A stretch of DNA of 64,000 bases from Crotalaria pallida (Eukaryota; Streptophyta; Magnoliopsida; Fabales; Fabaceae), in the NCBI GenBank assembly GCA_037953625.1, contig CM075652.1, forward strand, positions 35,086,501 to 35,150,500, written 5' to 3'. This document shows, piece after piece, positions 23,624-35,122 of this stretch. The notes below the pieces were generated by a model. That model was not told the DNA's origin and did not search any database. It saw nothing but the letters and a program-made list of their open reading frames with translations. Made by a program: the position numbers and the translations under genes. The first letter of the stretch is position 1; every line of letters begins with the position of its first letter.

Positions 23624-25175
23624 TGTTGGAAACCAACAAGCGGGCTAAGCAAATACTAGAGGGGGGGTGAATAGTATTTTGAAGCACTAATACCAAATAT
23701 TTCGATTGATAATTGAAGAATGGAGCTTAGACTGAATTTTCTGGAATCAGAAACAAAAGACTCGAGTCTTTTGTGAAATACTCGAGTTTTTCAGGATGAA
23801 CAACTCGAGTCTTTTCTGAAATACTCGACTTTTTACTATCCGATAGCAGAAAAACCAGAAACGAAAATTCAGCAATTTAACTCAAATCAATTCAATAATA
23901 AACAGGAACTTATCCAACAGAATAGCAAGTAATCTAAATAACTTTTAACACAAAGATTCCTTGAACTTGCTACCTAATTGTATAAATCCTAATTGATTGA
24001 AATGACTTAAGTCTATTGAGCTAGAAAGTAGATTAAAAGCAATAAACCAACACTCAAGCAATTTTATCCTGGTTCACTCCAACAATGAGCTACATCCAGT
24101 CCTCCTAATCACTTAGGAGTTTCTACTAATAATCAAATTGTTAGAAATTACAAAGGATTGCTTGAGAATGGCCTCACTCAACCTAACCCTTTCAAGAGTG
24201 TACCAAACTCTTGATTTCTACCCCAATTTGATTCCGGTGATTGAAGAACTCTTCACAAAGCTTCCTTGAACTCCCTTCAAGAAACTCCACCGGGCTAGGA
24301 ACCTCCTAGTCTTGTGCTTGAGAACCTCTCAAGACTTCCAACACCCTAAGCCACTTAGGGTTTGCTTGGGAACAATCCAAGACTTTGAATAATCAAGCTT
24401 TTTGTATGTGTATTACTAATCTCACAATGGATTAGCACAAATAAGCACAGCTCAATGTAAGAATTGAGGCCTAAAACTCAACTTGGAATAAAATGACAAT
24501 ATGAGTGAGAAGTTGAGCTTTTTGGGAATTAACACTTGAGAAGAGGAAATTATGAAAGCTTGTAATCAATGATGTGTTGTTGTCTTGTTTGTTCTTGCAC
24601 AAAATCAAAGAGAAATTTTACAATAAGGTTCTGAATTCTCTCTTGGGGTTGGATGAGACTCAAATGCCCTCAATTGGGTTTTTGAGTTTCTCCAACGTTC
24701 ATTTTTGCTGACTGGACAAAAATACTCGAGTCTTTTGGTAAAAACTCGAGTCTTTTTGGTCGGTCACGAGTGAATTGGTGCACGAACAAGACTAACGGTC
24801 ATAATTGCTGACCTGGCACAAATACTCGAGTTTTTCTACAAATACTCGAGTGTATACTCGAGTCTTTTTCAAAATACTCGAGTATTTTGATCAGATATGG
24901 GAAAAATTATTTTTCAATTTTATTTTTCCTCTCAAGTATTAATTTTTGGTCAATCTCAACTTAATAAACATATAAAAATTTATTCCTAGAAGAGACTAAC
25001 TAATTCTACCCACTCTCAACCACTCTCAACATAAATTAGAAATTTACAATTAATATTTGATTGAGAATGATTGGGCACTTGTCTTCTTTTCTTGACTTCT
25101 TGTTGATGTTGATGTTGCAATATCTTCAAGGCATGATTTGTTAATTATTTTGTCATCATCAAAACATAATCCACA
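23624..25175 (-). repeat. Copia-3 5' LTR, 1552 bp
   Basis: Minus-strand start TGTGG at 25175 and end CCAACA at 23624. Clusters of ACTCGAGT near 24725-24895 and 23758-23835 correspond to the promoter-side and PBS-side palindrome clusters of the other copia LTRs. The right flank is TAATT. Confidence 0.85.
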
Positions 25176-25226
25176 TAATTAGGAGCATTGAATTCACACT
25201 CCTTTCGTTGCTTTCTGGTTAAGCAG

Positions 25227-28065
25227 GTATGTGTTTCCGGGTCCTCCATGGGAGTCCGTCAGTCCTTGTGTTTTCCTGCTAGCTTGTCTTTTGGCTGAGG
25301 GAACGCACCTTCTCCTTTCTTCATTCTATTTGGGTGGCTTGTATGCTCGCCTTGACCAAGTTTCTGAACAAATGCGGATTTATCATGGTCGTTTTCCTAT
25401 CAATTCTTTTGCCGATTTGGCTTTCTTGCAATACTTCTTGTTTGAGCGCTTTCCGGAGTATGGTCCGGTTAGGCTGGCCCCCTCTGACGACGCCTCCGAA
25501 CTCGAGCCACGCGCCTGGTGTTGGACTAAGGGTTGTCCCAGAGAGCCCTTGGTTGTTGTCATCGATTTAGAAGAGCATTTCGTCTTTCGCCCCTATTTGG
25601 ACCATATTTGGAAGGGATGTGACCCTTTGCATCTTTTGTATATCGAGGAGCGTCTTACCTCCAGAAACAATGTCCAGAATTATACTGAGGGCATGTATGA
25701 CCTCTGGAAACTGATTCTGACAGCCCGCTGCCTTCCTGGCTTCGTTCCTTTGGATAATAAGAGTGCCAATGGAGGGGCCTTGTGGCCTTTTGTGTATCGC
25801 CCTGATCGTGTTGCAAGGCAATTCGGGCGCGACCAACCTTTGTGTGTTCTTTTGCTTGATCAGGTTTCCCTGCATGAAACCATTCCTTCTGTTCTTTTTA
25901 ACGCTGATCCTGATGCTTCAAGTGCTCCTCTGGTTTACATCCCTCCCCTTCATGTCGGAGGCGTTCTTCGTGGTTGGGTGGCATCCCATAAGGATATTTT
26001 GCAACATCTTCAGAGTTTTGAGTCCACTCCGAAGCGTACCATCCCTGCTCTTCTTTCCATCGTACACAATGACCATTATTACTCCACTTCTGTGAAGAGA
26101 GGAAAAGGTAATCTCTTTACTGGTCTTGCTTGCTTTTTGATTACTGTTTCCTCCATTTGGCTTTGTTTTCACACTTTCCTTTGCTTGTTTCAGCTGAAGC
26201 GGTTTCTTCCGTGCGCAAGCGCAAAGCCACTGCATCCTCGCCTTCTGCTGTTGTGGTATCAAAACGAGGTAAGAAACAGGCTTCCTCTCCAGCTCCTTCT
26301 GCTCCTAAATCTTCTTCTCAGGGCGGAGGTAAGAATGTTGCACCCTCTCAGAAAGGGAAGAAGGCTGTTCCAGCCGTGCCTTCTCGACGGTCTTCTCGCT
26401 TGCAGCTTCACAATACTCCTCCTGCCCCTGCTTCTCTTGGCTTATTATGACACTTCAAAAGGAGATGATGATTCCTCCGAGGGTGAGAGCGACGCTGCTG
26501 ACGAGGAACACCCCTTAGGTTCCGCCTCTTGCTTCCCATTTTCTCCTTCGCCGTGGCTCTTTTCTTTCCTTTCGGCCTTTCTACCCTTTACCATAGTCGC
26601 GTTTTTCGAGTTTTCAATACTAATGCACATTTTGATTTTTCATTATTCTATTTGTTTGCTTCGCTGTAGGTGGTTCTGGTGGATGTGGTTCGGCTTTGCC
26701 TTCGCCTCAGGCTTCTGAGAGCTTCCCGACTCCCCTTAGCATCTCTGCCGGCTCTCCAACAATTCCACCTTTTGATCGTGTGGATGCTTCAGACTTCCGC
26801 CGCCAACCAACCGCTAGTGGAGGCGCTGCACCCACCGGTTTTGCCACTCATGTGCCTTTTGGTCGGATTAGCAGTCCTTTGTGTGTACAACCTTTGTTAG
26901 CTGTTTCCACTTTGGAGGCTGTCGCCGTCGGTGTTTCTATTCATTCTGATGTTGCTTCCGAACCTGCCGGTAATGTTGGTTCTGGACTAGAAATCGTTGC
27001 TGTTGGCGATTTTCCTTTGCCCCCTATCGAGGTCCCAAAGAGCCTTCCCGTTGCTTCCAAGGATGTTCCTGCTGATGTTTCTTCAAATATTGCTACAAGT
27101 GCTGCTGCTGCAAATGTTTCTGGTATTGTCATAGGTGAGGGCATTCCGGTCGATACTGTTTTTGATAGCTTGGATGTTGAGGTGATGGACACCCTTGCCC
27201 CCAAGGAAAGCCAAGTTGATGTTGCCCCCAAAGAACATGTTGTTAGCGAGGGCGACACCGTCTTTACCCCAGGCTCTGCTAACGTGGCTGAAATTTCAAA
27301 AGATGCTGTGACTTCTTCCGAGGGACGCCCTGTTAGCGAAATTCCCTCCGTTCGACTTGCCCCTGTCAAAGTTGCTCAGGTTGCGGCGTCCCCGACTTCC
27401 TCTTTGGTTTGTGAGTGTTCTTTTAATCATTCATCAAGTTGGGTTTCCTTCGCTATGTGTTCACGTTTCATTAAATTTGTGAATGCTTCTACTTTTCTTA
27501 TTTATCTCTGCTATGTTTGCTTTTTGTTGCTTTCTTTTGTTGTCTTGCAGCTGCGTTTTCTGCTAAGTCACGTGGTTCTCTTGATGCGGAGGAGCAATCC
27601 ATGATCGAGTCATTTCTCCTTGCTCATCCTGATTTGGTGCCGCCGAGTGCTTCATTCCCACGCTTTTTCAGAGAGTCTGCTGCACGTACCATGGTACAAA
27701 TGCTGGGCTTAGTGAACTCTGTTGATATTGATGCATTGCCGTGGGAAGATAAGGTCGAACTTCTGGATTGCCTTCACTCTTTGAGGATTCAGCACTACTC
27801 CGGTGTTTGGCTTGATGAGGCGATTGCCAGATTGGAGAAGCTGCGTCCTCCTTTTGATGCTACTGGCTTGGCCGAAACCAAGCGCACCTTGCAGGAGCAT
27901 CGCACCACCTTGGCCGTTCGTTCAATGGAGCTTTCAGCCCAACTCGCACAGGTGACCGCTGACTTGGAGAATGTTGACAAAGAACTCAATGATCTGGGTG
28001 CCCAGGAGCGCTCTCATGAAGAAGCTTGCAGACTCATCAGCCTGAATGCCTTATTTAATGTTTGA
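25227..28065 (+). CDS. Antisense plant-mobile-domain (PMD) gene, about four exons, N-terminus missing
   Basis: Exon 1 (25227-26107) encodes a PMD/aminotransferase-like domain: VSPCVF and LYARLD near its start, LQYFLFERFPEYG, and the hallmark YRPDRVARQFGRDQ. Exon 2 (26194-26518) encodes a basic NLS-like segment (RKRK, KRGKK) and an acidic tail; exon 3 (26670-27410) a Ser/Ala/Val-rich linker; exon 4 (27551-28065) a charged, coiled-coil-like C-terminus. Introns 26108-26193, 26519-26669 and 27411-27550 have GT-AG ends, and all interrupt codons after the first base. An AG acceptor at 25225-25226 implies a lost upstream exon beyond Copia-3. A one-base frameshift near 26440 (or an unseen small intron) breaks exon 2. 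PMD genes are known to be carried by plant transposons, and antisense ORFs between integrase and 3' LTR are described in some Tat elements such as maize Grande. Function unknown. Confidence 0.72.
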
Positions 28066-28461
28066 CAGTTGTTGCCATGTTATGACTTGCTGCCTTGGAC
28101 TTATGTTTTGGGATTCATTTGTTGAACCTTGATGTTGTGGTTGTAACTGCTTGTAATGGCTTCTTTTGCTTGCTCTTCCAGCTTTAGGCTCCGCTTCGGG
28201 CGTTTGTCGTCATTTTGACAACGATCATTTTAATTCTGCTTTGGTATTTCGTTTGCTTTGTTTCCTGCGTTTGTACACAGGTCTGATGCTTTTGACCCTT
28301 GTATGCTTGTGTTGATCTCGTCTTTTTACATTCTTGTAGCTTGCATGATGTCTTTGCGTTTATCCGGTACTGCTTATATTTGTTATTCTTCCAGCACGCC
28401 TTCAATGTTTTGCGTAATTTGGCAGCGTACACTTATTCTTTTCTCTCGTCTTTGGGACAGC
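28066..28461. other. Gap between PMD gene end and 69-bp array
   Basis: T-rich on +. A possible 3' splice acceptor (TTGCTCTTCCAG) ends at 28181, which could mark a further exon of the PMD gene, but no supported coding segment follows. Confidence 0.4.
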
Positions 28462-28737
28462 GGCCCCTCATGTCGTTGGTGCTAAATTTTCCACAAGGTG
28501 CTCATTGGGCACACATTTTTTTTGAACAGTGGCCCCTCATGTCATCGGTGCCAAATTTTTCTTCAAGGTGTACATTGGGCACATTTTCTTTTGAACGGTG
28601 GCCCCTCATGTCATTGGTGCCAAATTTTTCTTCAGGGTGCACATTGGTCACATTTTCTTTTGAACAGTGGCCCCTCATGTCATCGGTGCCAAATTTTTCT
28701 TATAGGTGCACGTTGGGCACGCTTTGAAGATTTTGCC
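28462..28737. repeat. 69-bp tandem repeat, 4 copies, open in frame on +
   Basis: GGCCCCTCATGTC starts at 28462, 28531, 28600 and 28669, an exact 69-base period (23 codons). Two + frames stay open through it, giving 23-residue repeats such as WPLMSSVPNFS. The period divisible by three explains the open frames, so coding is not established. Confidence 0.9.
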
Positions 28738-29291
28738 ACTTTGGGCTTTATGAACTAATGGGTCTCCTTGGATCTTGCGTTAGCCAACCTCTTTTCCATA
28801 TTTTTCCGCCCGCGTTTAAGACTAGCGCCCTTGTTTCCCGGGACCTTTTCTAGTCTAGCGATATGGCGTACTTCGCCCGCGTCTGTCCCAGAAATTTTTC
28901 AGGAGGTCTATCTGGGTACCGCGATAAGGCGCTTGTGCCCGCGGTACGGCCCAACACTTTGTTTCCAGTCTTCCATGTGGGTTCACCTTTTATCCCCCTC
29001 TCTTTTTTTTTAGTGTTGGACCTCGCGTTTGGCATTTTGGCTCTTTACTTTGAGAGCGTTGTTGCTTGTTTTTTTTTCTCTTTTTTTTAAGCCACTGTAT
29101 GTGTATCCTCCCGTTAGCTATCTATTTAGATTGTGTTCACTTTCAACATGCATGCTTTATATTAACACATTTTTAAAAGAGATAGTTCATGAGGGAATGT
29201 CTCCAGGTTTTCATTCATTAGTTAGGGACATACAAAATGAGCTACTCCCTAGATTTCAACAGAAAGCAAAGACTATTGCTCTTTCATTATA
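28738..29291. other. Tat 3' tail between integrase and repeat
   Basis: A GC-richer stretch (28800-28960, several CCCGCG) is followed by T-rich DNA. No ORF I can support. Confidence 0.4.
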
Positions 29292-32200
29292 TCATACAGT
29301 GAGCTTGGCATAATATTTCTTAACATACTTGAAATTTAAAGGCCCTATTTTCCTTTGAGTGTCTGGTTCAAGTAAGAAACAATACCCATTAGGATGTGCC
29401 TCTTGCACAATGTAGGGTCCTTCCCATTTTGGCATCCATTTGCTAGTGTGCAGGTTCCTCATGACCGTGTCCGTCGCCTTTAGCACGAGCTCGCCCTCGG
29501 CAAACATCCTTGGCCTCACCATCTTCTCGTATGACAACATTATGCGCCTTTGGTGTTTGAGCAATTCCTCGTGCGCTTTGTCTCTGGCGCCTTCCAAGGA
29601 CAGTATCCGTTCTTCCGGCCCTCCTTCATTCTGGGCGATCATCCTTGCTGAGGGGACTGCCACTTCTGCTGGCAGTGTCGCCTCCGCTCCATACACTAGG
29701 GAAAAAGGCGTCGCTTTTGTTGCGCTGTGCTTAGTCACGCGATACGCCCAAAGAGCAAGCGGCAAGTACTCGCTCCAGGTCGTAGGCGCATCCTCCACTG
29801 TCTTGGCCAAGATTTTGATCAATGTTTTGTTTGTGGATTCAGCTTGGCCGTTAGACTGCGGGTAGTAGGGGGTGGATCTGTGATGCGTGATCCCATATTC
29901 CTCCAGCACTTGTTCCACCTTCTTGTTGATGAGGTGGGTGCCATTGTCAGACACTATCCTCCTGGGTAGCCCAAAACGACAAATGATGTGCTCTTTGATA
30001 AATTGTGCGGTGGCGTCAGCATCGCCTTTCTTGAACGCTGCCGCTTCGACCCACTTGGTGGAGTGTTCTGTTGCCCCCAGGATCCATCTCTTCCCTTTAG
30101 AAGGCGGGTCGATTGGACCAATAAAGTCCATTGACCACGTGTGGAAAGGGTAGGGCGAGCTGAGGCCTTTCATGGAGAGAGAGGGTGCATGGATCCTGTT
30201 ATCGTGCCTCTGACATTGTTCACACTTTCACACGAAATCGAGGGCGTCGACTTTCATATTTAGTCAATAATAGCCGATTTTCAACAGTTCGCTCTAGAGC
30301 GATCTACCCCCCTGGTGTCTTCCACAAGATCCTCCATGGACCTCCTCCATGACTTTGTTTCTTTCTTCTCTCCCGATACATCTGAGAGCTTCTCCATTGA
30401 AACCTCTTTTGAATAACTCGCCTTTCTCGATGAAATAATATTCTGACTTCTTCCTGATCCTCTCCGCTTCCATGTGATTCTCCGGCAAGGCACCGGTTTC
30501 TAAGTATGTTTGAATTGGTCTAGCCCAATCTTCATCCACTAAATGGACCTCCAGCTCTTCTTTGACTTCCTGGCATTGACTGCACGCCTTCTGAGATGAA
30601 TCGCAACGCGCCTTCATGTCCGGCCAGTATACTCCCAACCTTTGCATTCTCCTATACAGGCTTGGACTAACCTGTCCGCATATGCTGTCGTGGAGGCTTG
30701 CCATCTTTTGTTCCCCTTCGTCCTCCGCGACGCATTTCATGAGTAGCCCCTCTGCACTTCTTTTATACAATGCCCCCTTTAGAAGGCAGCAGAAGTCTCT
30801 GGACGCCTTTGTTAGTGCTTTGCTGTGGAGTTCCCACATGATCGGGACCCTCCAATCTTTCCTCGCTTGTTCTCTTTGCGCATCCCTTTGAATCTTGGGT
30901 TGGTACGCCTTCTTGAAACGTACCAGGTGCTCGCCTTCCGCTATGCCTGCTTTGCTCCCCAGAGTTGCCAGGGCGTCAGCTTTCCTGTTCTCGGCCCGTG
31001 GCACATGCTAGAGAGATTCTAACTTAAACTTTTCCAGCACTTGATGTGCCTTTTCTCTGCATAGCGCCAAAGACATTTCTTTCACTCCATATTCTCCTTT
31101 CATCTGTTTTACCACCAGGTTGGAATCCCCTTTGACAATGAGCCTTTGGACTCCGATTTCCTCATCCACGTCGAGTCCTAGGAGAAGAGCCTCATACTCT
31201 GCTTCGTTGTTAGTGCACTGAAACTCCAATTGGAAGGCAAAGGCTAGCTCCTCTCCCTTTCCGTTTGTTAGAGTGACTCCCGCTCCACCCTTGGGTGCTG
31301 AGGGCGAACCGTCAAACATCAAAGTCCATACTTTGGGCTCCTCACACACGTTGACAGGCTCTACTGCTCCCTCTTCTTCTTCTTCATTTGCACAAATGGC
31401 CATCAGATCGGCCAAGGCCTGGCTTTTGAGCGCCGTGGGCGTCATCAGGGTTATTTCGTATTCTGTCAGCGTGAGTGCCCACTTGCTTATTAGTCCTGTC
31501 AGAACAACGCCTTGCAACAAGTATCTGATCCCTTCAGATTTGGTCATCACGTGAATGGTGTGTGCCTGAAAGTAGTGATGATACTTCTGGGCGGCGTACA
31601 CTAGAGTGAGGTATTGTTTTTCTTGACTAGGATATCTGGACTCTACCTCTTTTAACATCCTGCTCCAGTAAGCTATGGGGCGCTCTGAACCTTCAACTTC
31701 TTGTGCGAAAAGTCCGCTGATCGCCGTTTGGGTAACGGCCAGATATACCCTGAGCGGCACCCCCTTCTGAGGCGGGATCATCACTGGCGGCGTCGCCAAA
31801 GCCCTTCTTACATTATCGAAGGCGTCTTGATGCTCTTTTTCCCACTTGAAAATTTCCTTACCCTTGAGAAGTTTCCTCATAGGGCCTAACAATTCCCCCA
31901 TGGCTGGTATGAATCTTCGGATATAACCCAGTTTCCCCATCATTTGTTGCAACTCTTTCTTGTTGCGGGCCGCCTTCATTTCTCTGACTGCTTTGACTTT
32001 CCTTTCATCTGCCGAGACGCCTTCCTTATGGACTCTAAACCCCAGGAATTCACCGGAAGAGACCCCAAATTTACATTTAAGCAGGTTCATTCTGATTTTG
32101 TATTTCTTGCATCTGGAGAAGACAGCTCTTAGATGTGCCAAGTGTTGCTCCTTCTTCCTTGACTTGACCACTATGTCATCAACATAGTCTTCTACTATGT

Positions 32201-32702
32201 CGTGCATCATGTCATGAAAGATCGCTGTCATTGCTCTTTGGTATGTCGCCCCGGCGTTTTTGAGACCGAACGACATCACCAAGTAGTAGAAATTTCCTAC
32301 TGGGGTCCTGAAAGCGGTTTTCTTTTCCTTGCCTTCTGCCATCCTTATTTGATTATAGCCGCTAAAACCGTCCATGAACGAAAAGCGCTCGTGCATTGCA
32401 GTTGCATCCACCATGCAGTCTATGTGTGGTAACGGGAAATCATCCTTGGGGCATGCCTTGTTCAAATCTCTGAAATCCACACAACACCTGATCTGGCCAC
32501 TCTTTTTCTTCACAGGGACTATGTTGGCCAACCAAACAGGGTGTTGTATAGGCTTAATGAAGCGCGCTTCTAGTAATTTCTCCACTTCGTCTTTGATTGC
32601 TTTCTCGATCTTAGGGCTAAACTTTCTGGGGTGCTGCTTTACAGGTACTGCATCAGCTTTGACAGCCAAGTTATGAGTGACAGCCAAATAGTAGGGTATC
32701 AA
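29292..32702 (-). pseudogene. pol: Tat pol: RT, RNase H, second RNase H, integrase; one frame with four stops
   Basis: All domains lie in a single minus-strand frame. RT has FRDLNKACPKDDFPLP, FMDGFSGYNQI and YVDDIVVKS (near 32180). A degenerate first RNase H is followed by a second with FDGS, NNEAEYEAL and KGDSNLV, the D-E-D set typical of the extra RNase H of Tat elements. Then come a linker, a zinc-binding CEQCQRH region and the integrase core with D16, D76 and E112 of the final 293-codon ORF (D-35-E spacing). Stops: TAG 31008-31010, TAG 30294-30296, TGA 30264-30266, TGA 30228-30230. No frameshift is needed. The frame continues upstream to 32786, but those 28 codons are LTR A sequence. RT lacks its normal N-terminal approach and protease. 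Confidence 0.88.
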
Positions 32703-33488
32703 CAGGGGGCGACAGTGTATTTCTAGTGGGCCCGCAGAACTTACCACGGCATTAGACCCAGTCCCCACCACGTTAGTGCGCCACATGTGGAGTTCGTTCT
32801 ACCTAGAAATATACTCTAGACTTCTTGACGTTTCACCGTCATCGTCCTCCCCTAATGCAATCTCGTCCTAAGTATCCGCAGATACTTATCGTTCCTTCCT
32901 CTCCACTACTTTGCACTCTCATATCTCACCGCGTATGTCTTTTAAGTCTTTTATCTTTAATTATCCTAAGGTCGGCCCGTCCTTCGTGCAACCCTTCAAC
33001 GAGTCCCGACCGCTAACTTTGCACAGCCTTTCTCACATTGCACAGAGCTGGGATCACATCACAAATCTCATATCTCATTTCTCAAAATTTCTCAACATTC
33101 CCCATTTCTCATACTCGTTTCATTTCAAAACCCTTTCTCAAAACCATCTTTTCAACAGCTATCCAAAGACACCTTCACAAAATCTCCTTTCGTAAGCTTT
33201 CAAATTTTTCTCAAAAAGCGTTATCACAAAATTCCTCTCAAAATATTCTCTCGTAAAGTTTCGCAAAACATTAATTCAAGAAGACTCCCCCCCCCCAAAG
33301 TATCATTTCCAAAAAGGCTTTCCGTAATTGTTTTATCAAAGATCATTTCCCCAAAGCTCCCTCAAGATACATCTTTTCACAAAACACTTTCAAAAGATCG
33401 TTGCTCAAAACTTTTTCCAAAATCTTCTATTACAAGTACTTTAAAATCTCTCTTCCAAAAGTCTTTTCGAAAATCTTTTGTCAAAAAC

Positions 33489-35050
33489 TGTTAGTTCCAT
33501 GATGAACATGATGAATGTTTTGATAATGACAAAGTGTTTTTGAACAAGCTACAAGTGTTGATCAAGTTTCAAGCTCAACAAGCAACAACAAACATCAAAT
33601 GAAGAAGAGAGAAAGCAAGCTCATGAAGACCTAAGTTTGAGTGTATTTGTATTTCTTTTATCTTTTGCCTCTCAAGCTTCATAGGTTTTTTATTTGGGTA
33701 GATTATTATAGAGGGTAGTGAATCTCATTCATAAGTCATGATTTAATCATAATTTGAGTTTTCACTTAACCTAGAATCAATAGGTGGCTTAAAGGTTTTA
33801 AAGGAAAGGTTGGATTTTGAGAAAACAAGTTTTGAACATGTGCAGTACCAACTTAATCGATTAAGTGACTAACTTAATCGAGTACTACTCGAGTAGTCTG
33901 CAACATAATCGATTAAGTACTGCTGAACTGATTTTTAAAATACGTTTTTCACTTCTCAAAATCAGTTTTCAAGTGCTACAACTTTTGGGTATTCTATATA
34001 AACCTTTTCCTATTATTTGTGATCAATTAGAATCATTTCATACAAGTTTTACAAAGAATCAAGCCACTCTATTCTCTCTCATTTTCTAAAGATCAAAGTT
34101 CTCATATTTTCATATTCTTTGATCAAGAACCTTTGAATCTCTTATGGTTAATTGTCATAACTCTTGATTGAGATTCATAGGATAGTTTTGTGTTTTCTAT
34201 TGTGTTGTAATCTTTGCAATAAGGCAAGCCACTACAACAAACAAGAAGCCTTGGTGTGTCGATTTTATCATCAAGCAAGTGCATTCTTATTGAAGAAGAA
34301 GAAGAAGTCTTGGTTGTGAATCAAGCAAGTGAAGCCTTGGTGTGTGGTTTATCATCAAGCAATTGAAGACTTGTTGTGTCGATTATCAACAAGGGGTAGA
34401 GGTTAGATTAGAGAGAAGATCAATAGGATTACAAGGCAAGGGTGTTAGTTATCTCTTGTAGGCTAGCAAGAAGGAAGTCTTGTGAGGCAATCACTTGTAA
34501 TTTGAGAACTCTAATTCCTCATAGTGAAGAATCTCTCTTGGTTGAAGAGGGGACTGGATGTAGCTTTCAAGCGGATGAAAGTGAACCAGGATAAATCACT
34601 GTGTCGTATTTCTAAACCCTTACTCTTTATATTCAAGTCATTGATTGCGTTCTTGGTTGAAAACCTAGAAAGATTGATTTTCATAATTGATTGAATTGAA
34701 TCTTTATTGTTCAAATTGATAAAGGGAAAATCATTTTCATAACTAGGTTAATCAATAAGAATATAGGTGTTAATCATTTCCGCTGAATCTCTAATCTTGC
34801 ATGTGAATTGATTTTTCTGTTTTCTGTCATATCTAATCGATTAAGTTCAAATTTAATCGAGTACTACTCGAGTAAATTGCAGGTTAATCGATTAAGTGCT
34901 GTAGAATTTGCAAAAATCATTTGTTTTGATTGTTTCGATTTGTTTCGTTCGGAAATCTTTCAAGGTATCTTGTACACCTATTCAACCCCCCCTTCTAGGT
35001 GTTTTCCTAGGGTTCCTAAGTCTCTCAAACCACCAATTGCGGTTTCCTCA
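33489..35050 (+). repeat. Copia-2 5' LTR, 1562 bp
   Basis: Starts TGTTAGTTCC and ends TTTCCTCA. The promoter palindrome cluster is at 33853-33914, TATATAAA at 33995-34002, and a second cluster (about 34835-34894) lies before the LTR end. Confidence 0.95.
33995..34002 (+). promoter_or_regulatory. Copia-2 5' LTR TATA box
   Basis: TATATAAA lies about 80 bases after the last TTAATCGATTAAG palindrome, the same spacing as in Copia-1. It would drive the full-length transcript. Confidence 0.7.
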
Positions 35051-35052
35051 AT

Positions 35053-35064
35053 TGGTATCAGAGC
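35053..35064 (+). other. Copia-2 primer-binding site
   Basis: TGGTATCAGAGC lies two bases after the LTR end. Confidence 0.93.
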
Positions 35065-35122
35065 TCGGTCGAAAGACACGAGCATAAGAGCTTTTTCGTA
35101 AAGATCCTTTAAGAAAATCGCA

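Larger units (their letters stand above)
22927..25175 (-). mobile_element. Copia-3: truncated Sirevirus-like gag element
   Basis: On the minus strand it has a complete 5' LTR (25175 to 23624, 1552 bp), a PBS, and the first part of gag. Homology stops near 22927, within gag. The LTR start TGTGGATTATGTTTTGATGATG resembles the starts of Copia-1 and Copia-2. The 3' half and 3' LTR are missing. Confidence 0.88.
25176..32702 (-). mobile_element. Tat-lineage Ty3/gypsy remnant with antisense PMD gene
   Basis: On the minus strand: RT, RNase H, a second RNase H, integrase, a tail with a 69-bp repeat, then a region whose + strand carries a spliced plant-mobile-domain gene. The YVDDIVVKS RT motif and the extra RNase H identify the Tat lineage. 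The left end is truncated at Copia-3 and the right end at a fusion with LTR A, so no LTR, gag or protease of this element remains here. Confidence 0.85.

Noticed and set aside
29440..29865. 141-codon + ORF opposite Tat integrase
   Set aside because: Antisense shadow of the conserved integrase frame.
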